From assembly GCF_019511665.1 (NCBI RefSeq), contig NZ_JAEUAW010000021.1, positions 1-59,874 on the forward strand: a stretch of 59,874 nucleotides of DNA, written 5' to 3'. Position numbers and translations under genes: made by a program. This stretch comes from Microbacterium jejuense. GTDB lineage: Bacteria; Actinomycetota; Actinomycetes; Actinomycetales; Microbacteriaceae. This document shows positions 44,471-52,530 of this stretch, piece by piece. Numbering within the stretch: the stretch's first letter is position 1; each line of letters opens with the position of its first letter. The notes beneath the pieces were generated by a model. That model made no database searches. It worked only from the letters and a program-made list of their open reading frames with translations, and was not told where the DNA came from.

Positions 44471-44560
44471 CCGACCCGCCCGCTGCGCCCGCCTGCCGCG
44501 GGCCCGTGCCGTCGCGGACGCGCCCGTCGCGGCCGTCGCGGCCGTGAAACCGTACGGGGC

Positions 44561-44595
44561 GGACGAGACCCTGGGCACGACCCAGGGTCTCGTCC
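44561..44595. terminator. Hairpin between xylA and xylB
   Basis: GGACGAGACCCTGGG (44561-44575) and CCCAGGGTCTCGTCC (44581-44595) pair perfectly around CACGA. It lies 90 bp after xylA and 52 bp before xylB, so it may end or reduce transcription into xylB. The 15 bases after it (ccgcgctgcggtctc) recur at 53359-53373 after another hairpin. Confidence 0.75.
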
Positions 44596-44647
44596 CCGCG
44601 CTGCGGTCTCACGCTGGGGTGCGTGACACAACGAGAAGGAGGAGCGC

Positions 44648-45973
44648 ATGACGCTCGTCATGGGAGTCGACTCGTCGACGCAGTCCTGCAAGGTCGTGAT
44701 CGTGGATGCCGCGACGGGCGCGATCGTCCGCCAGGGGCGTGCCTCGCACCCCGACGGCACATCGGTCGATCCCGAGGCGTGGTGGACGGCGCTGCAGGCG
44801 GCGATCGCGGATGCCGGCGGCCTCGGCGACCGCGGCGCCGCGGCGGACTCGGTACAGGCCTGGGCGATCGGCGGGCAGCAGCACGGCATGGTCGCGCTCG
44901 ACGCCGACGGCCGGGTCGTCCGGGACGCGCTGCTGTGGAACGACACCCGCTCGGCCGGCGCTGCCGCCGACCTCATCGCCGAGTTCGGCGCCGAGGAGCT
45001 CGCGAGGCGCAGCGGGCTCGTGCCGGTGGCATCCTTCACCATCACCAAGCTCCGCTGGCTGCGCGACACCGAGCCCGACAACGCCGCGCGGGTCGCGGCG
45101 GTCGCCCTGCCGCACGACTGGCTCACGTGGCGCCTGCGCGGCTTCGGACCCGTCGGCGAGTCGCCGCGGGGCCCGGTGATCGACGAGCTCGTGACGGACC
45201 GGTCGGATGCCTCAGGCACCGGCTACTGGAACCCCGAAGACGGCTCGTACGATCGTGACCTCCTCGTCGCCGCGCTCGGCCACGACGCCGTGCTGCCGCG
45301 CGTGCTCGGCCCCGACGAATGGGTCGAGGACGTCGACGGCCGCCGGGTCGGCGGCGGCGCGGGCGACAACGCCGGCGCGGCCCTCGGGCTCGGCGCCGGC
45401 CCCGGCGATGTCGTGGTGTCGATCGGCACGTCGGGCACCGTCTTCGCGGTGAGCCGGCAGCGCACGATCGACCCCACGGGCACCGTCGCGGGCTTCGCCG
45501 ACTGCACCGGCCGGTTCCTGCCGCTGGTCGCGACGCTCAACGCCGCGCGCGTGCTCGACGCCATCGCGCGTGTGCTGGGCGTCGACCACGCCGAGCTCTC
45601 GCGCCTCGCGCTCGCCGCCGACCCCGGTGCGGCCGGCCTCACGCTCGTGCCGTACTTCGAGGGCGAGCGCACCCCGAACCTGCCCGATGCGACCGCGTCG
45701 CTCACCGGAATGACCCTCGCCTCGACGACCCGCGAGAATCTCGCGCGTGCCGCCGTCGAGGGCATGCTGTCGGGCCTCGCCGCGGGGCTGGAGGCGCTGC
45801 GCAGACTCGGCGTGCCCCTCGAGCGCGCGCTCCTCATCGGCGGCGGAGCCCAGTCGGAGGCCGTGCGCCGGATCGCGCCGCTCGTCCTCGGGCTGCCCGT
45901 CGAGGTGCCCGAGCCCGGCGAGTACGTGGCTCTCGGTGCGGCGCGCCAGGCCGCATCCGTCCTCGCAGCCTGA
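44648..45973 (+). CDS. xylB: Xylulokinase
   Basis: A 441-residue FGGY carbohydrate kinase, which phosphorylates D-xylulose to D-xylulose 5-phosphate for the pentose phosphate pathway. The N-terminal phosphate loop is MGVDSSTQSCKVV; GQQHGMVALD and the following WNDTRS are xylulose-site motifs; GTSGTVFAV and GGGAQSEAVRRI are the ATP-site motifs. AGAAGGAGGAG precedes the ATG. The length is slightly below the E. coli enzyme (484). It follows xylA. Confidence 0.95.
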   Translation: MTLVMGVDSSTQSCKVVIVDAATGAIVRQGRASHPDGTSVDPEAWWTALQAAIADAGGLGDRGAAADSVQAWAIGGQQHGMVALDADGRVVRDALLWNDTRSAGAAADLIAEFGAEELARRSGLVPVASFTITKLRWLRDTEPDNAARVAAVALPHDWLTWRLRGFGPVGESPRGPVIDELVTDRSDASGTGYWNPEDGSYDRDLLVAALGHDAVLPRVLGPDEWVEDVDGRRVGGGAGDNAGAALGLGAGPGDVVVSIGTSGTVFAVSRQRTIDPTGTVAGFADCTGRFLPLVATLNAARVLDAIARVLGVDHAELSRLALAADPGAAGLTLVPYFEGERTPNLPDATASLTGMTLASTTRENLARAAVEGMLSGLAAGLEALRRLGVPLERALLIGGGAQSEAVRRIAPLVLGLPVEVPEPGEYVALGAARQAASVLAA

Positions 45974-46049
45974 CCCGGGCATCCGGCGGCGGTGGGCGGC
46001 GTCCGGGACGCCGATGTATCGCGGCGCCCCGCCGGGGCATCTTCTGTGT

Positions 46050-46388
46050 ATGGACGCTGCGATGCTCGCGGGGACGGTCTCGACCGTGCTGTTCGCCGCG
46101 GCCAACCTGCCGATGCTCGTCAAGGCGGTGCGGTCGCGCGATCTGCGGTCGTACAGCGCGAGCGCCCTGGTGATGGGGAACGTCGGCAACCTCTTCTACA
46201 CGGTGTACGTCGTGAGTCTGCCGTTCGGCCCGATCTGGGTGCTGCACGGGTTCTACCTGGTGTCGATGGCCGTGATGCTCGCGCTGTACGCGGTGTCGGC
46301 GTGGTCCCGACGCCTCGCGCCTGCGCAGAATTCAGGAACCACGGCGCACCGGCGATCGTCGAGTCCCGCGGGCGCACGGTCTTCCTGA
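46050..46388 (+). CDS. PQ-loop/SemiSWEET-like small membrane protein
   Basis: A 112-residue protein with three predicted helices (MLAGTVSTVLFAAANLPMLV; SASALVMGNVGNLFYTVYVVSL; IWVLHGFYLVSMAVMLALYAVSAW). The loop LPMLVKAVRSRDLRSYS resembles the PQ-loop motif, with Pro kept and Gln replaced by Met. SemiSWEETs are small sugar uniporters that work as dimers, and its place right after xylB would suit a pentose transporter, but other small membrane families are possible. The polar Ser/Arg tail is extra. Confidence 0.6.
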   Translation: MDAAMLAGTVSTVLFAAANLPMLVKAVRSRDLRSYSASALVMGNVGNLFYTVYVVSLPFGPIWVLHGFYLVSMAVMLALYAVSAWSRRLAPAQNSGTTAHRRSSSPAGARSS

Positions 46389-46408
46389 GTTCTCGACGGT
46401 CTGCGCGG

Positions 46409-46414
46409 CACAAT
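46409..46414 (+). promoter_or_regulatory. Possible -10 box, leaderless
   Basis: CACAAT lies 6 bases before the GTG at 46421. It matches A at position 2 and T at position 6 of the consensus only, so it is weaker than the others. Confidence 0.4.
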
Positions 46415-46420
46415 GGACGA

Positions 46421-47269
46421 GTGGATGCCGCAGCCGAGGGTGACGCAGGGCTCGACGTGATCGCGGGCGAGCTCTACGCCCTGCCCCCGGCGGAGTTCAC
46501 GGCGGCGCGCAACGCGCGGGCCGCGGCATCCCCTCCGGCGCTCGCGAAGCAGGTCAAGGCGCTCCGCAAGCCCACCGTCGCGGCGTGGGCCGTCAACCTC
46601 CTCGCGCGCGGCGGGCAGCTCGCCGACGCCGTGGAGCTGTCATCGGCGCTGCGCGAGGCGCAGGACGACCTCGACGCGACCGAGCTGTCGCGCCTGGGCG
46701 CGCAGCGGCGGCAGCTCGTCGCCGCGCTCGCGAAGCAGGCGGCCGGGCTCGCCGCCGACGCCGGGGTCTCGCTGAGCGCGGCGGCGCGCGACGAGGTCGA
46801 GAAGACGATCAACGCTGCGGTGATGGATGCCGCAGCCGCCGCCGCGGTGCTCACCGCGCGCCTCGTCACGACCCTCGAGGCGGGCGACATCGAACCGGCC
46901 GCGCTCGCCGAGGCCGTCGGCGGGACGCTCCCCGGTGCCGTCGAGCCGCCGCCTCGGGACGACCTCGCCGAGCGCCGCGCGCGCAAAGCCGCCGAGAAGG
47001 CGGCGCGCGAGGCGGAGCGGTTGGCGAACGAGGCGGAGCGCGAGCTCGCCCGCGTCGACGCGCGCCGAACCAAGGCGCAGGAGCGCGTCGACCACGTGCG
47101 CGAGCGCATCGACGACCTGCGTCGCGACCTGGCGGCGCTCGAGGCCGACGCCGAAGCCGCCGAGGCCAAGCTCGACGCGATCGAGGCCGAGCGGAAGGAC
47201 GCCGCCGCCCGCGCCCGCGCGGCCGCCGAGGAGTCCGAACGCGCCGCCCGCGCCCTCGACGATGCGTGA
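46421..47269 (+). CDS. Coiled-coil protein of unknown function
   Basis: A 282-residue Ala/Glu/Arg-rich protein. Residues about 15-55 (LYALPPAEFTAARNARAAA, then KQVKALRKPTVAAWAVNLLAR) form a motif that I have seen in conserved actinobacterial hypotheticals. The second half (about 175-280) is one long charged coiled coil (ERRARKAAEKAAREAERLANE and onward). There is no signal peptide or membrane segment, so it is cytosolic. I know no function; a scaffold or nucleoid-associated role is possible. The GTG at 46421 has no ribosome site and probably starts a leaderless message. Confidence 0.72.
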   Translation: MDAAAEGDAGLDVIAGELYALPPAEFTAARNARAAASPPALAKQVKALRKPTVAAWAVNLLARGGQLADAVELSSALREAQDDLDATELSRLGAQRRQLVAALAKQAAGLAADAGVSLSAAARDEVEKTINAAVMDAAAAAAVLTARLVTTLEAGDIEPAALAEAVGGTLPGAVEPPPRDDLAERRARKAAEKAAREAERLANEAERELARVDARRTKAQERVDHVRERIDDLRRDLAALEADAEAAEAKLDAIEAERKDAAARARAAAEESERAARALDDA

Positions 47270-47320
47270 CGCGCCGGCTGCCGGCATCCTTCTTCACAGG
47301 ACTCTCGTAGGCACTCTCCC

Positions 47321-47326
47321 TACGGT
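47321..47326 (+). promoter_or_regulatory. -10 box of a leaderless promoter
   Basis: TACGGT lies 7 bases before the ATG at 47334. No ribosome site precedes that ATG. Confidence 0.55.
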
Positions 47327-47333
47327 GGACGAC

Positions 47334-48122
47334 ATGGCGACTCCTGCTCCGCTGGTGCCCGCGACGACTCCCGAAGACGGCGAGATCACCGTCTCGGCGG
47401 CCGAGCTCCGGGAGCTGCGGGACGAGCTGCAGCGGTTCATGATGGAGTACCGCTTCGGCCTGCAGGAGGTGGAGACGAAGATCGGCATCCTGCGCGACGA
47501 GTTCCTGCTGACGCACGACTACAACCCGATCGAGCACGTCTCCAGCCGAGTCAAGTCGCCCGACAGCCTCGTCGAGAAGGTGCAGCGCAAGGGCATCGAC
47601 GGCGACTTCGACTCCATCCGCCGCAATATCACCGACATCGCGGGCATCCGCGTGACCTGCAGCTTCACCGCTGACGTCTACCGGCTGTTCGATCTGCTGA
47701 CCGCCCAGGACGACGTGCGCGTCCTGCAGGTGAAGGACTACATCGCCGCGCCGAAGGCCAACGGGTACAAGAGCCTGCACGCGATCCTCGAGGTGCCGGT
47801 GTTCCTCTCGACGGGGCGCATCGAGGTGCCCGTCGAGGTGCAGTTCCGCACCATCGCGATGGACTTCTGGGCCAGCCTGGAGCACAAGATCTACTACAAG
47901 TACGCGACGCGCGTGCCGGACGAGCTGCTCGAGAGCCTCAAGGACGCCGCCGACACCGCGGCCGAGCTCGACGCCCGCATGGAGCGCCTGCACCGTCAGA
48001 TCCGCGGTGCCGCGGCCCCCGGCACGTCTTCGGTGACGGTCCGCGAGATCACGGCGCAGGTGCGCGAAGAGACGGATGCCGCCACCCCGACGGACGGCGA
48101 CACCGAGGTGCGCGCGGTCTAG
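47334..48122 (+). CDS. Small alarmone synthetase (RelA/SpoT-type GTP pyrophosphokinase)
   Basis: A 262-residue single-domain (p)ppGpp synthetase. The synthetase region is at about 60-205: SRVKSPDSLVEKVQRKG, ITDIAGIRVTCSFTADVYRLFDLL, DYIAAPKANGYKSLHAILEVP and VEVQFRTIAMDFWASLEHKIYYK. It lacks the HD hydrolase domain and the TGS/ACT regions of long RSH enzymes. Such enzymes make (p)ppGpp from GTP/GDP and ATP under cell-envelope or other stress. The C-terminal 60 residues are acidic and probably disordered. It has its own leaderless promoter. Confidence 0.9.
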   Translation: MATPAPLVPATTPEDGEITVSAAELRELRDELQRFMMEYRFGLQEVETKIGILRDEFLLTHDYNPIEHVSSRVKSPDSLVEKVQRKGIDGDFDSIRRNITDIAGIRVTCSFTADVYRLFDLLTAQDDVRVLQVKDYIAAPKANGYKSLHAILEVPVFLSTGRIEVPVEVQFRTIAMDFWASLEHKIYYKYATRVPDELLESLKDAADTAAELDARMERLHRQIRGAAAPGTSSVTVREITAQVREETDAATPTDGDTEVRAV

Positions 48123-48143
48123 TCCCTCGTCGGGCGCGGGCGG

Positions 48144-48734
48144 TCAGGGTTCGAGGGCCGCAGTGAGGCTCGCGACGTAGTCCTCCACGGCGCGGGGTCC
48201 GAACACGGCGGTGTTGGCGATGTAGCCCTGCGCGAGCGAGGCGACGGTGCGCGCGGTGCTGCGCGCCAGCGCCGCGACTTCCTCCGTCGAACCGGCGCGT
48301 CGGCCGGCCCACGGGGTCAGCGCTGCCGTCAGGGCGCGCAGCAGATGACTCGCGGTGTCGACGAGCTGCGCGTGCATGGCCGGGTCGCCCAGCGCCTCGC
48401 CCCAGAACTGCACCACGAGCGCGGGCGACAGGCCGGTGTCGCGGATCGTCGACAGCATCCGGCCGAGCACGTCTGCCGGGGTCAGCATGATCCCCCGCGA
48501 ACCCCCCGCCTCCAGCTCATCGATGCGGGGGAACAGGAAGCGCCCGACGATGTACTGGGCCAGCTCCGCCTTGTTCGTGAAGTGCGAGTAGATCGCACCG
48601 GTCGACAGCCCGGACTCGTCCACGATGTCGGCGATGGACGTCTCGCGCACCCCCTTGCGCTCGAGCACTCGCACGGCGGCTCTGGCGATCTCATCGCGGC
48701 GCGCCTCTCGATACTCCTTCGACACCCGGGGCAT
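48144..48734 (-). CDS. TetR/AcrR family transcriptional regulator
   Basis: A 196-residue repressor with the HTH at residues about 10-55 (RRDEIARAAVRVLERKGVRETSIADIVDESGLSTGAIYSHFTNKAELAQYI) and a helical ligand domain. It is divergent from the YhgE-like membrane protein, with two related palindromes in the 76-bp gap, so it very likely controls that gene and itself. Confidence 0.93.
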   Translation of the reverse strand: MPRVSKEYREARRDEIARAAVRVLERKGVRETSIADIVDESGLSTGAIYSHFTNKAELAQYIVGRFLFPRIDELEAGGSRGIMLTPADVLGRMLSTIRDTGLSPALVVQFWGEALGDPAMHAQLVDTASHLLRALTAALTPWAGRRAGSTEEVAALARSTARTVASLAQGYIANTAVFGPRAVEDYVASLTAALEP

Positions 48735-48740
48735 GTAAAA

Positions 48741-48794
48741 AGAATAGCCGTTCTGTTATGCTCGCGGAGCAAGGCAAAACAGAATGACTATTCT
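48741..48794. promoter_or_regulatory. Pair of TetR operators
   Basis: AGAATAGCCGTTCT (48741-48754) and AGAATGACTATTCT (48781-48794) are imperfect and near-perfect palindromes. The longer segments around them (to TGTT on one side and AACA on the other) are inverted copies with 15 of 17 matches. Their centres are 40 bp apart, four helical turns. The gap is AT-rich. Confidence 0.75.
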
Positions 48795-48810
48795 CTTTAG
48801 GAGCAGTGCG

Positions 48811-49938
48811 ATGAGCATGCGTCGCGAAAGCACGCCGGATTCCGGCATCCACCCGACCAGATGGGGCGTGGCCGCCCTGTTCGGCCTGGTCGGCTCGGTC
48901 CTCGTGGCCATCGTCGTGATGGCGTTCGTCTGGCCCGCTGCGACAGCGCAGCCGCAGAACCTTCCCGTGGGCATCAACGGCCCCGCAGACGCGGTCACCG
49001 CCGTCGAAGACAAGCTCGCCGAGCAGGACCCGGCGCCGTTCGTCCTCTCGACGGTCGACGACCGCGCCGACGCCGTGGACCGCATCCAGTCGCGCAAGCT
49101 GTACGGCGCCATCCTCCTCGGTGACGAGCCCGAGGTGCTGATCGCGACCGCCGCCAGCCCCGTCGCCGCGCAGGCGCTGCGCGGCGTCGCGACGCAGCTG
49201 CAGTCGCAGATCGACACCGCCGCGAAGACCGCCCTCACCGACCAGCTCACGGCCATCGTCGGCGCGCTCAAGGCCGGCCAGTTGCCGCAGCTTCCGGCTG
49301 GAGCGACCGGTGGTGCGGCGCCAGAGATCCCCACGGTCACGGTCACCGACCTCGTGCCCCTCGCCGACGGCGACAAGACCGGCGCGGGGCTGGCGGCATC
49401 CGTGTTCCCGATGGTGCTCGGCGGCATGCTCGGCGGCATCCTGCTGACGCTGCTCGTGCAGGGTGTCGTGCGACGCCTGATCGGCCTTGTCGTGTTCGGC
49501 ATCGCGGCGGGCGCGCTCATCGCCCTCGTCATGCAGACGTGGTTCGGCATCCTCGCGGGGGACTGGCTGCTGAACGCGGCCGTGCTCGGGCTCGGTGTGA
49601 CGGCGACGTCGGCGCTGATCGTCGGGCTTGCGGCGCTGATGGGCCCTCCCGGCATCGCCGTGGGCGCCGTCATCACCATGTTCATCGCGAACCCGATCGC
49701 CGGTGCCGCCACGCCCCCGCAGTTCCTGCCGGAACCGTGGGGCGAGGTCGGCCAGTTCTTCGTCCCCGGCGCGTCGGCGAACCTGCTGCGGTCGGTGATG
49801 TACTTCCCCGACGCCCCCACTGCGATGCAGTGGACCGTCCTGGGCTGCTGGCTCGTCGGCGGCGTGATCCTCGCGCTCGTCGGCCATTACCGCAACCGCG
49901 CCGAGCTGACGCCGCCACCGCGGCAGCTGGAGCCCTGA
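48811..49938 (+). CDS. YhgE/ABC-2-like integral membrane protein
   Basis: A 375-residue protein with one helix near residues 23-48 (WGVAALFGLVGSVLVAIVVMAFVW), an extracellular domain of about 150 residues (PVGINGPADAVTAVEDKL, RKLYGAILLGDEPEVLIATAASP), then five helices from about 195 to 365. This is the plan of YhgE/Pip and ABC-2-type permeases, whose known members are phage receptors or export components. TAGGAGC precedes the ATG at 48811. The divergent TetR gene suggests induction by a toxic compound. Confidence 0.75.
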   Translation: MSMRRESTPDSGIHPTRWGVAALFGLVGSVLVAIVVMAFVWPAATAQPQNLPVGINGPADAVTAVEDKLAEQDPAPFVLSTVDDRADAVDRIQSRKLYGAILLGDEPEVLIATAASPVAAQALRGVATQLQSQIDTAAKTALTDQLTAIVGALKAGQLPQLPAGATGGAAPEIPTVTVTDLVPLADGDKTGAGLAASVFPMVLGGMLGGILLTLLVQGVVRRLIGLVVFGIAAGALIALVMQTWFGILAGDWLLNAAVLGLGVTATSALIVGLAALMGPPGIAVGAVITMFIANPIAGAATPPQFLPEPWGEVGQFFVPGASANLLRSVMYFPDAPTAMQWTVLGCWLVGGVILALVGHYRNRAELTPPPRQLEP

Positions 49939-49972
49939 CCCGCTCAGCCCCGTGGGGCGCGCAGCGCGTCGC

Positions 49973-49978
49973 TAGTCT
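49973..49978 (+). promoter_or_regulatory. -10 box of a leaderless promoter
   Basis: TAGTCT lies 6 bases before the GTG at 49985; no ribosome site is seen. Confidence 0.55.
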
Positions 49979-49984
49979 GTTCGC

Positions 49985-51187
49985 GTGGAAGACGTGCACC
50001 CGCTCACCCTGCTGATCATCCCGCTGCTCGCGGTGCTCGCGCCCCTCCTCGCGCGCGGACTCGGCCGGTGGGTGCGCATCCCGGTGGTCGTGTTCGAGCT
50101 CGTGCTCGGCATCCTCATCGGACCGGCCGTGCTGGGGTGGGCTGTGCCCCACGCGTTCGTCGACACGCTCTCGGAGTTCGGGCTCGCGATGCTGTTCTTC
50201 GTCGCGGGCACCGAGATCCAGTTCTCGTCGTTCCGCGGCCGGCTGGGCAAGCGGGCGTCGCTCGGCTGGCTCATCAGCCTCGTCGTCGGCGTCGCGGCCG
50301 GCTTCCTGCTCGCGCCGGGCGAGGCGGCGGTCGTCATCGGCGTCGCGCTGTGCTCCACGGCGCTGGGCACGCTGCTGCCGATCCTGCGGGATGCCGGCGA
50401 GCTGCGCAGCCCGTTCGGTCAGGCGGTCGCCGCCGTCGGCGCGGTGGGCGAGTTCGGTCCGCTGATCGCGATCTCGGTCTTCCTCGGCGGACGCCAGCCG
50501 GGGTTGTCGACGATCATCCTCGCGCTGTTCGCCGTGGTCGCCGGTCTCGCGATCTGGCTGGCGTACCGGCTGCCGCAGGGGGCGATGCACGAATTCGTCA
50601 GCTCGACATTGCACACGTCGGGCCAGTTCGCCATCCGTGTCGTCTTCCTGATCCTGTGCGCGCTCGTCGTGCTGAGCATCGTGCTCGACCTCGACATGCT
50701 GCTCGGCGCCTTCACGGCCGGCATCATCTGGCGCCTCATCATGCGTGACGCGTCCGAAGCCGATCGCGAGGCAGTCGAGAGCAAGATCGAGGGCGTCGCC
50801 TTCGGATTCCTCGTGCCGATCTTCTTCATCTACACCGGCATCACCTTCGACCTGAAGTCGCTGCTCGAGCAGCCGCTGCTGTTCCTGCTCGTCCCGGTCG
50901 TCCTCGTCGCGCTGCTGGTGGTGCGGGGTCTGCCGTCGATGCTCGCCGCCCCGGAGGGCTCGTCGCGGCGCGACCGCCTCTCGATGGCGCTGCTCGGCGC
51001 GACCGGACTGCCGATCATCGTCGCCGTCACCGGGATCGGCGTCGACGAGGGCATCCTGACGACCACGCAGCAGACCGTGCTGGTGGCGGGCGGCATGCTG
51101 TCGGTGCTGCTGTTCCCGCTCATCGGCATGTCGATCCGCGGCGAGAAGGTCACCGCATCGAAGACCCTCCAGGACGACATGGCGTGA
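49985..51187 (+). CDS. CPA2-family cation:proton antiporter
   Basis: A 400-residue sodium/proton exchanger-like membrane protein with about 12 helices. VFELVLGILIGPAVLGW, LAMLFFVAGTEIQF and GVALCSTALGTLLPILRDAGEL match the Kef/NapA branch, and the half-way motif VLDLDMLLGAFTAGIIWRL is the second repeat. There is no RCK/TrkA-N domain, so it is the short form. It exchanges monovalent cations for protons in pH or salt balance. The stop overlaps the next GTG by 4 bases. Confidence 0.9.
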   Translation: MEDVHPLTLLIIPLLAVLAPLLARGLGRWVRIPVVVFELVLGILIGPAVLGWAVPHAFVDTLSEFGLAMLFFVAGTEIQFSSFRGRLGKRASLGWLISLVVGVAAGFLLAPGEAAVVIGVALCSTALGTLLPILRDAGELRSPFGQAVAAVGAVGEFGPLIAISVFLGGRQPGLSTIILALFAVVAGLAIWLAYRLPQGAMHEFVSSTLHTSGQFAIRVVFLILCALVVLSIVLDLDMLLGAFTAGIIWRLIMRDASEADREAVESKIEGVAFGFLVPIFFIYTGITFDLKSLLEQPLLFLLVPVVLVALLVVRGLPSMLAAPEGSSRRDRLSMALLGATGLPIIVAVTGIGVDEGILTTTQQTVLVAGGMLSVLLFPLIGMSIRGEKVTASKTLQDDMA

Positions 51188-51660
51188 GCACGCTCGAGCT
51201 GCTCGACACCGCGCGCGCCCGCCTCGCCGCAGGCGGTGCGGCCCGTGAGGCGCTCGGCGAGCTGGTCGTGCCCCGGCGCATCCTCGGCGTCGCCCGGGCC
51301 CCGCGCGTCGAACGCCGCGGCTCGGCGTGGCACCTCGGCGCGCTGCTGCTGACCGACGACGCCGTCCTCGCGACGGGCGAGGTCGTGCGGGCGCGGCAGG
51401 AGGCCCGCCGCGGGTACACCGCCGAGTCGCAGCGGCAGCGCTCCGAGCTCGCGTTCGCCGCCCGACGCGGCGGCTTCGCCGAAGGCGAGACGGTGCACGT
51501 GGGCTGGCGGGTGCTGAGCGCAGACACGCCGGACGCGCCGCTCGCGCTGCGCGACGGCATCCCGAGCATCCGCTGGAGCGCCGCCGGGGCGCTGATGCCG
51601 CTCGACGCCTACCTCGCCGAGCGCGTGTCGCTGCTGCTCGAGCCGCCCGCCGGCGCCTAG
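51184..51660 (+). CDS. Conserved-looking hypothetical protein coupled to the antiporter
   Basis: A 158-residue cytosolic alpha/beta protein: a helical start (STLELLDTARARLAAGGAAREALGELVVPRRILG), an inner segment HLGALLLTDDAVLATGEVVRARQEARRGYTAESQRQR, and a C-terminal hydrophobic helix (LDAYLAERVSLLLEP). No Cys or metal motif is evident. The GTG lies in the stop codon of the antiporter, so the two are made together, and it may be its regulator. I recognise no family. Confidence 0.68.
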   Translation: MSTLELLDTARARLAAGGAAREALGELVVPRRILGVARAPRVERRGSAWHLGALLLTDDAVLATGEVVRARQEARRGYTAESQRQRSELAFAARRGGFAEGETVHVGWRVLSADTPDAPLALRDGIPSIRWSAAGALMPLDAYLAERVSLLLEPPAGA

Positions 51661-51716
51661 GCCTATCGGGCGCCGGACGCCGTGTCAACACGCTCGGCGC
51701 CCGGCGGGGAGCCCCG

Positions 51717-51722
51717 TACGGT
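51717..51722 (+). promoter_or_regulatory. -10 box of a leaderless promoter
   Basis: TACGGT lies 6 bases before the ATG at 51729, the same word and nearly the same spacing as at 47321. Confidence 0.55.
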
Positions 51723-51728
51723 GAGGCC

Positions 51729-52529
51729 ATGACGGCACGGGACCTCACGCGGCAGATCGTGGTGATCGCGGCGTTCTGCTTCATGATCGTGGCTGCGATG
51801 GTCGGCACCGGCCTCTTCGGCGGCACCTCGGTGCAGGACCTGCAGGGAGGTGCGCTCGATGCCGACGGCTCGTATCTCGCCCCTGCGCGCCCCGCCTTCA
51901 TGATCTGGACCGCGATCTACGTCGGCCTGCTCGCCTACACCGTGTGGCAGGCCCTGCCCCGTCAGCGTGCGCGCGACCGGCAGCGGGTGGTCGGATGGCT
52001 CATCGCCGGAACCATGGTGCTGAACGGCCTGTGGCTGGTCGTGGCGCAGTTCGGGTCTCTCGCTCTGACGGTGCTGGCGATCATCGTGCTGCTGGCCATG
52101 CTGGGTGTCACGTTCCATCGCACGGTCATCGAGCCCGCCGACGGCTGGGTGGACCGCCTGCTGGTCGACGGCGTCACGGGGCTGCATCTCGGCTGGGTGA
52201 CGCTTGCCACCGTCGCGAACGTCGCCGCGTGGCTCACGTCGATCGGCTCGCCGGAATGGGATGCCGCCGCCGACCTCTGGGGCATCGTCGTGCTCATCGT
52301 GGTCGCGGTCATCGGGCTCGGCATCGAGGCCGCGAGCGGCTGGCGCCTCGCACCGGCGCTCGCGATGGCGTGGGGGCTGACGTGGATCGCGGTCGCACGC
52401 CTGAACGGCGAGCCCTCGAGCACGCCGATCGGGATCACGGCCTTCGTGGTGGCCGCGGTCATCCTGGGCGCCGCCGTGGTCGGTACGGTGGTGCGCACCT
52501 CGGCCGAGGTCCGCAACGCGGGGGAGTGA
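51729..52529 (+). CDS. TspO/MBR-like tryptophan-rich membrane protein
   Basis: A 266-residue membrane protein with seven or more hydrophobic segments. RPAFMIWTAIYVGLLAYTVWQALP resembles the TspO helix 1-2 region, and Trp residues are frequent at helix ends (MVLNGLWLVV, GWVTLATVANVAAWLTSIG, MAWGLTWIAVARLN). It is longer than classical TspO (about 160 residues) and fits the longer tryptophan-rich sensory-protein-like group. The ligand is unknown. It probably has its own leaderless promoter. Confidence 0.7.
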   Translation: MTARDLTRQIVVIAAFCFMIVAAMVGTGLFGGTSVQDLQGGALDADGSYLAPARPAFMIWTAIYVGLLAYTVWQALPRQRARDRQRVVGWLIAGTMVLNGLWLVVAQFGSLALTVLAIIVLLAMLGVTFHRTVIEPADGWVDRLLVDGVTGLHLGWVTLATVANVAAWLTSIGSPEWDAAADLWGIVVLIVVAVIGLGIEAASGWRLAPALAMAWGLTWIAVARLNGEPSSTPIGITAFVVAAVILGAAVVGTVVRTSAEVRNAGE

Positions 52530-52530
52530 C

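Noticed and set aside
48811..49938. A full ABC-2 exporter operon
   Set aside because: No ATPase gene is next to it; the next gene is an antiporter with its own promoter.
49682..51901. Long minus-strand open frame over the antiporter gene
   Set aside because: The product is made of Arg/Asp/Glu/Gln-rich filler with no domain, while the plus strand encodes a clear CPA2 antiporter with overlaps to its neighbour.
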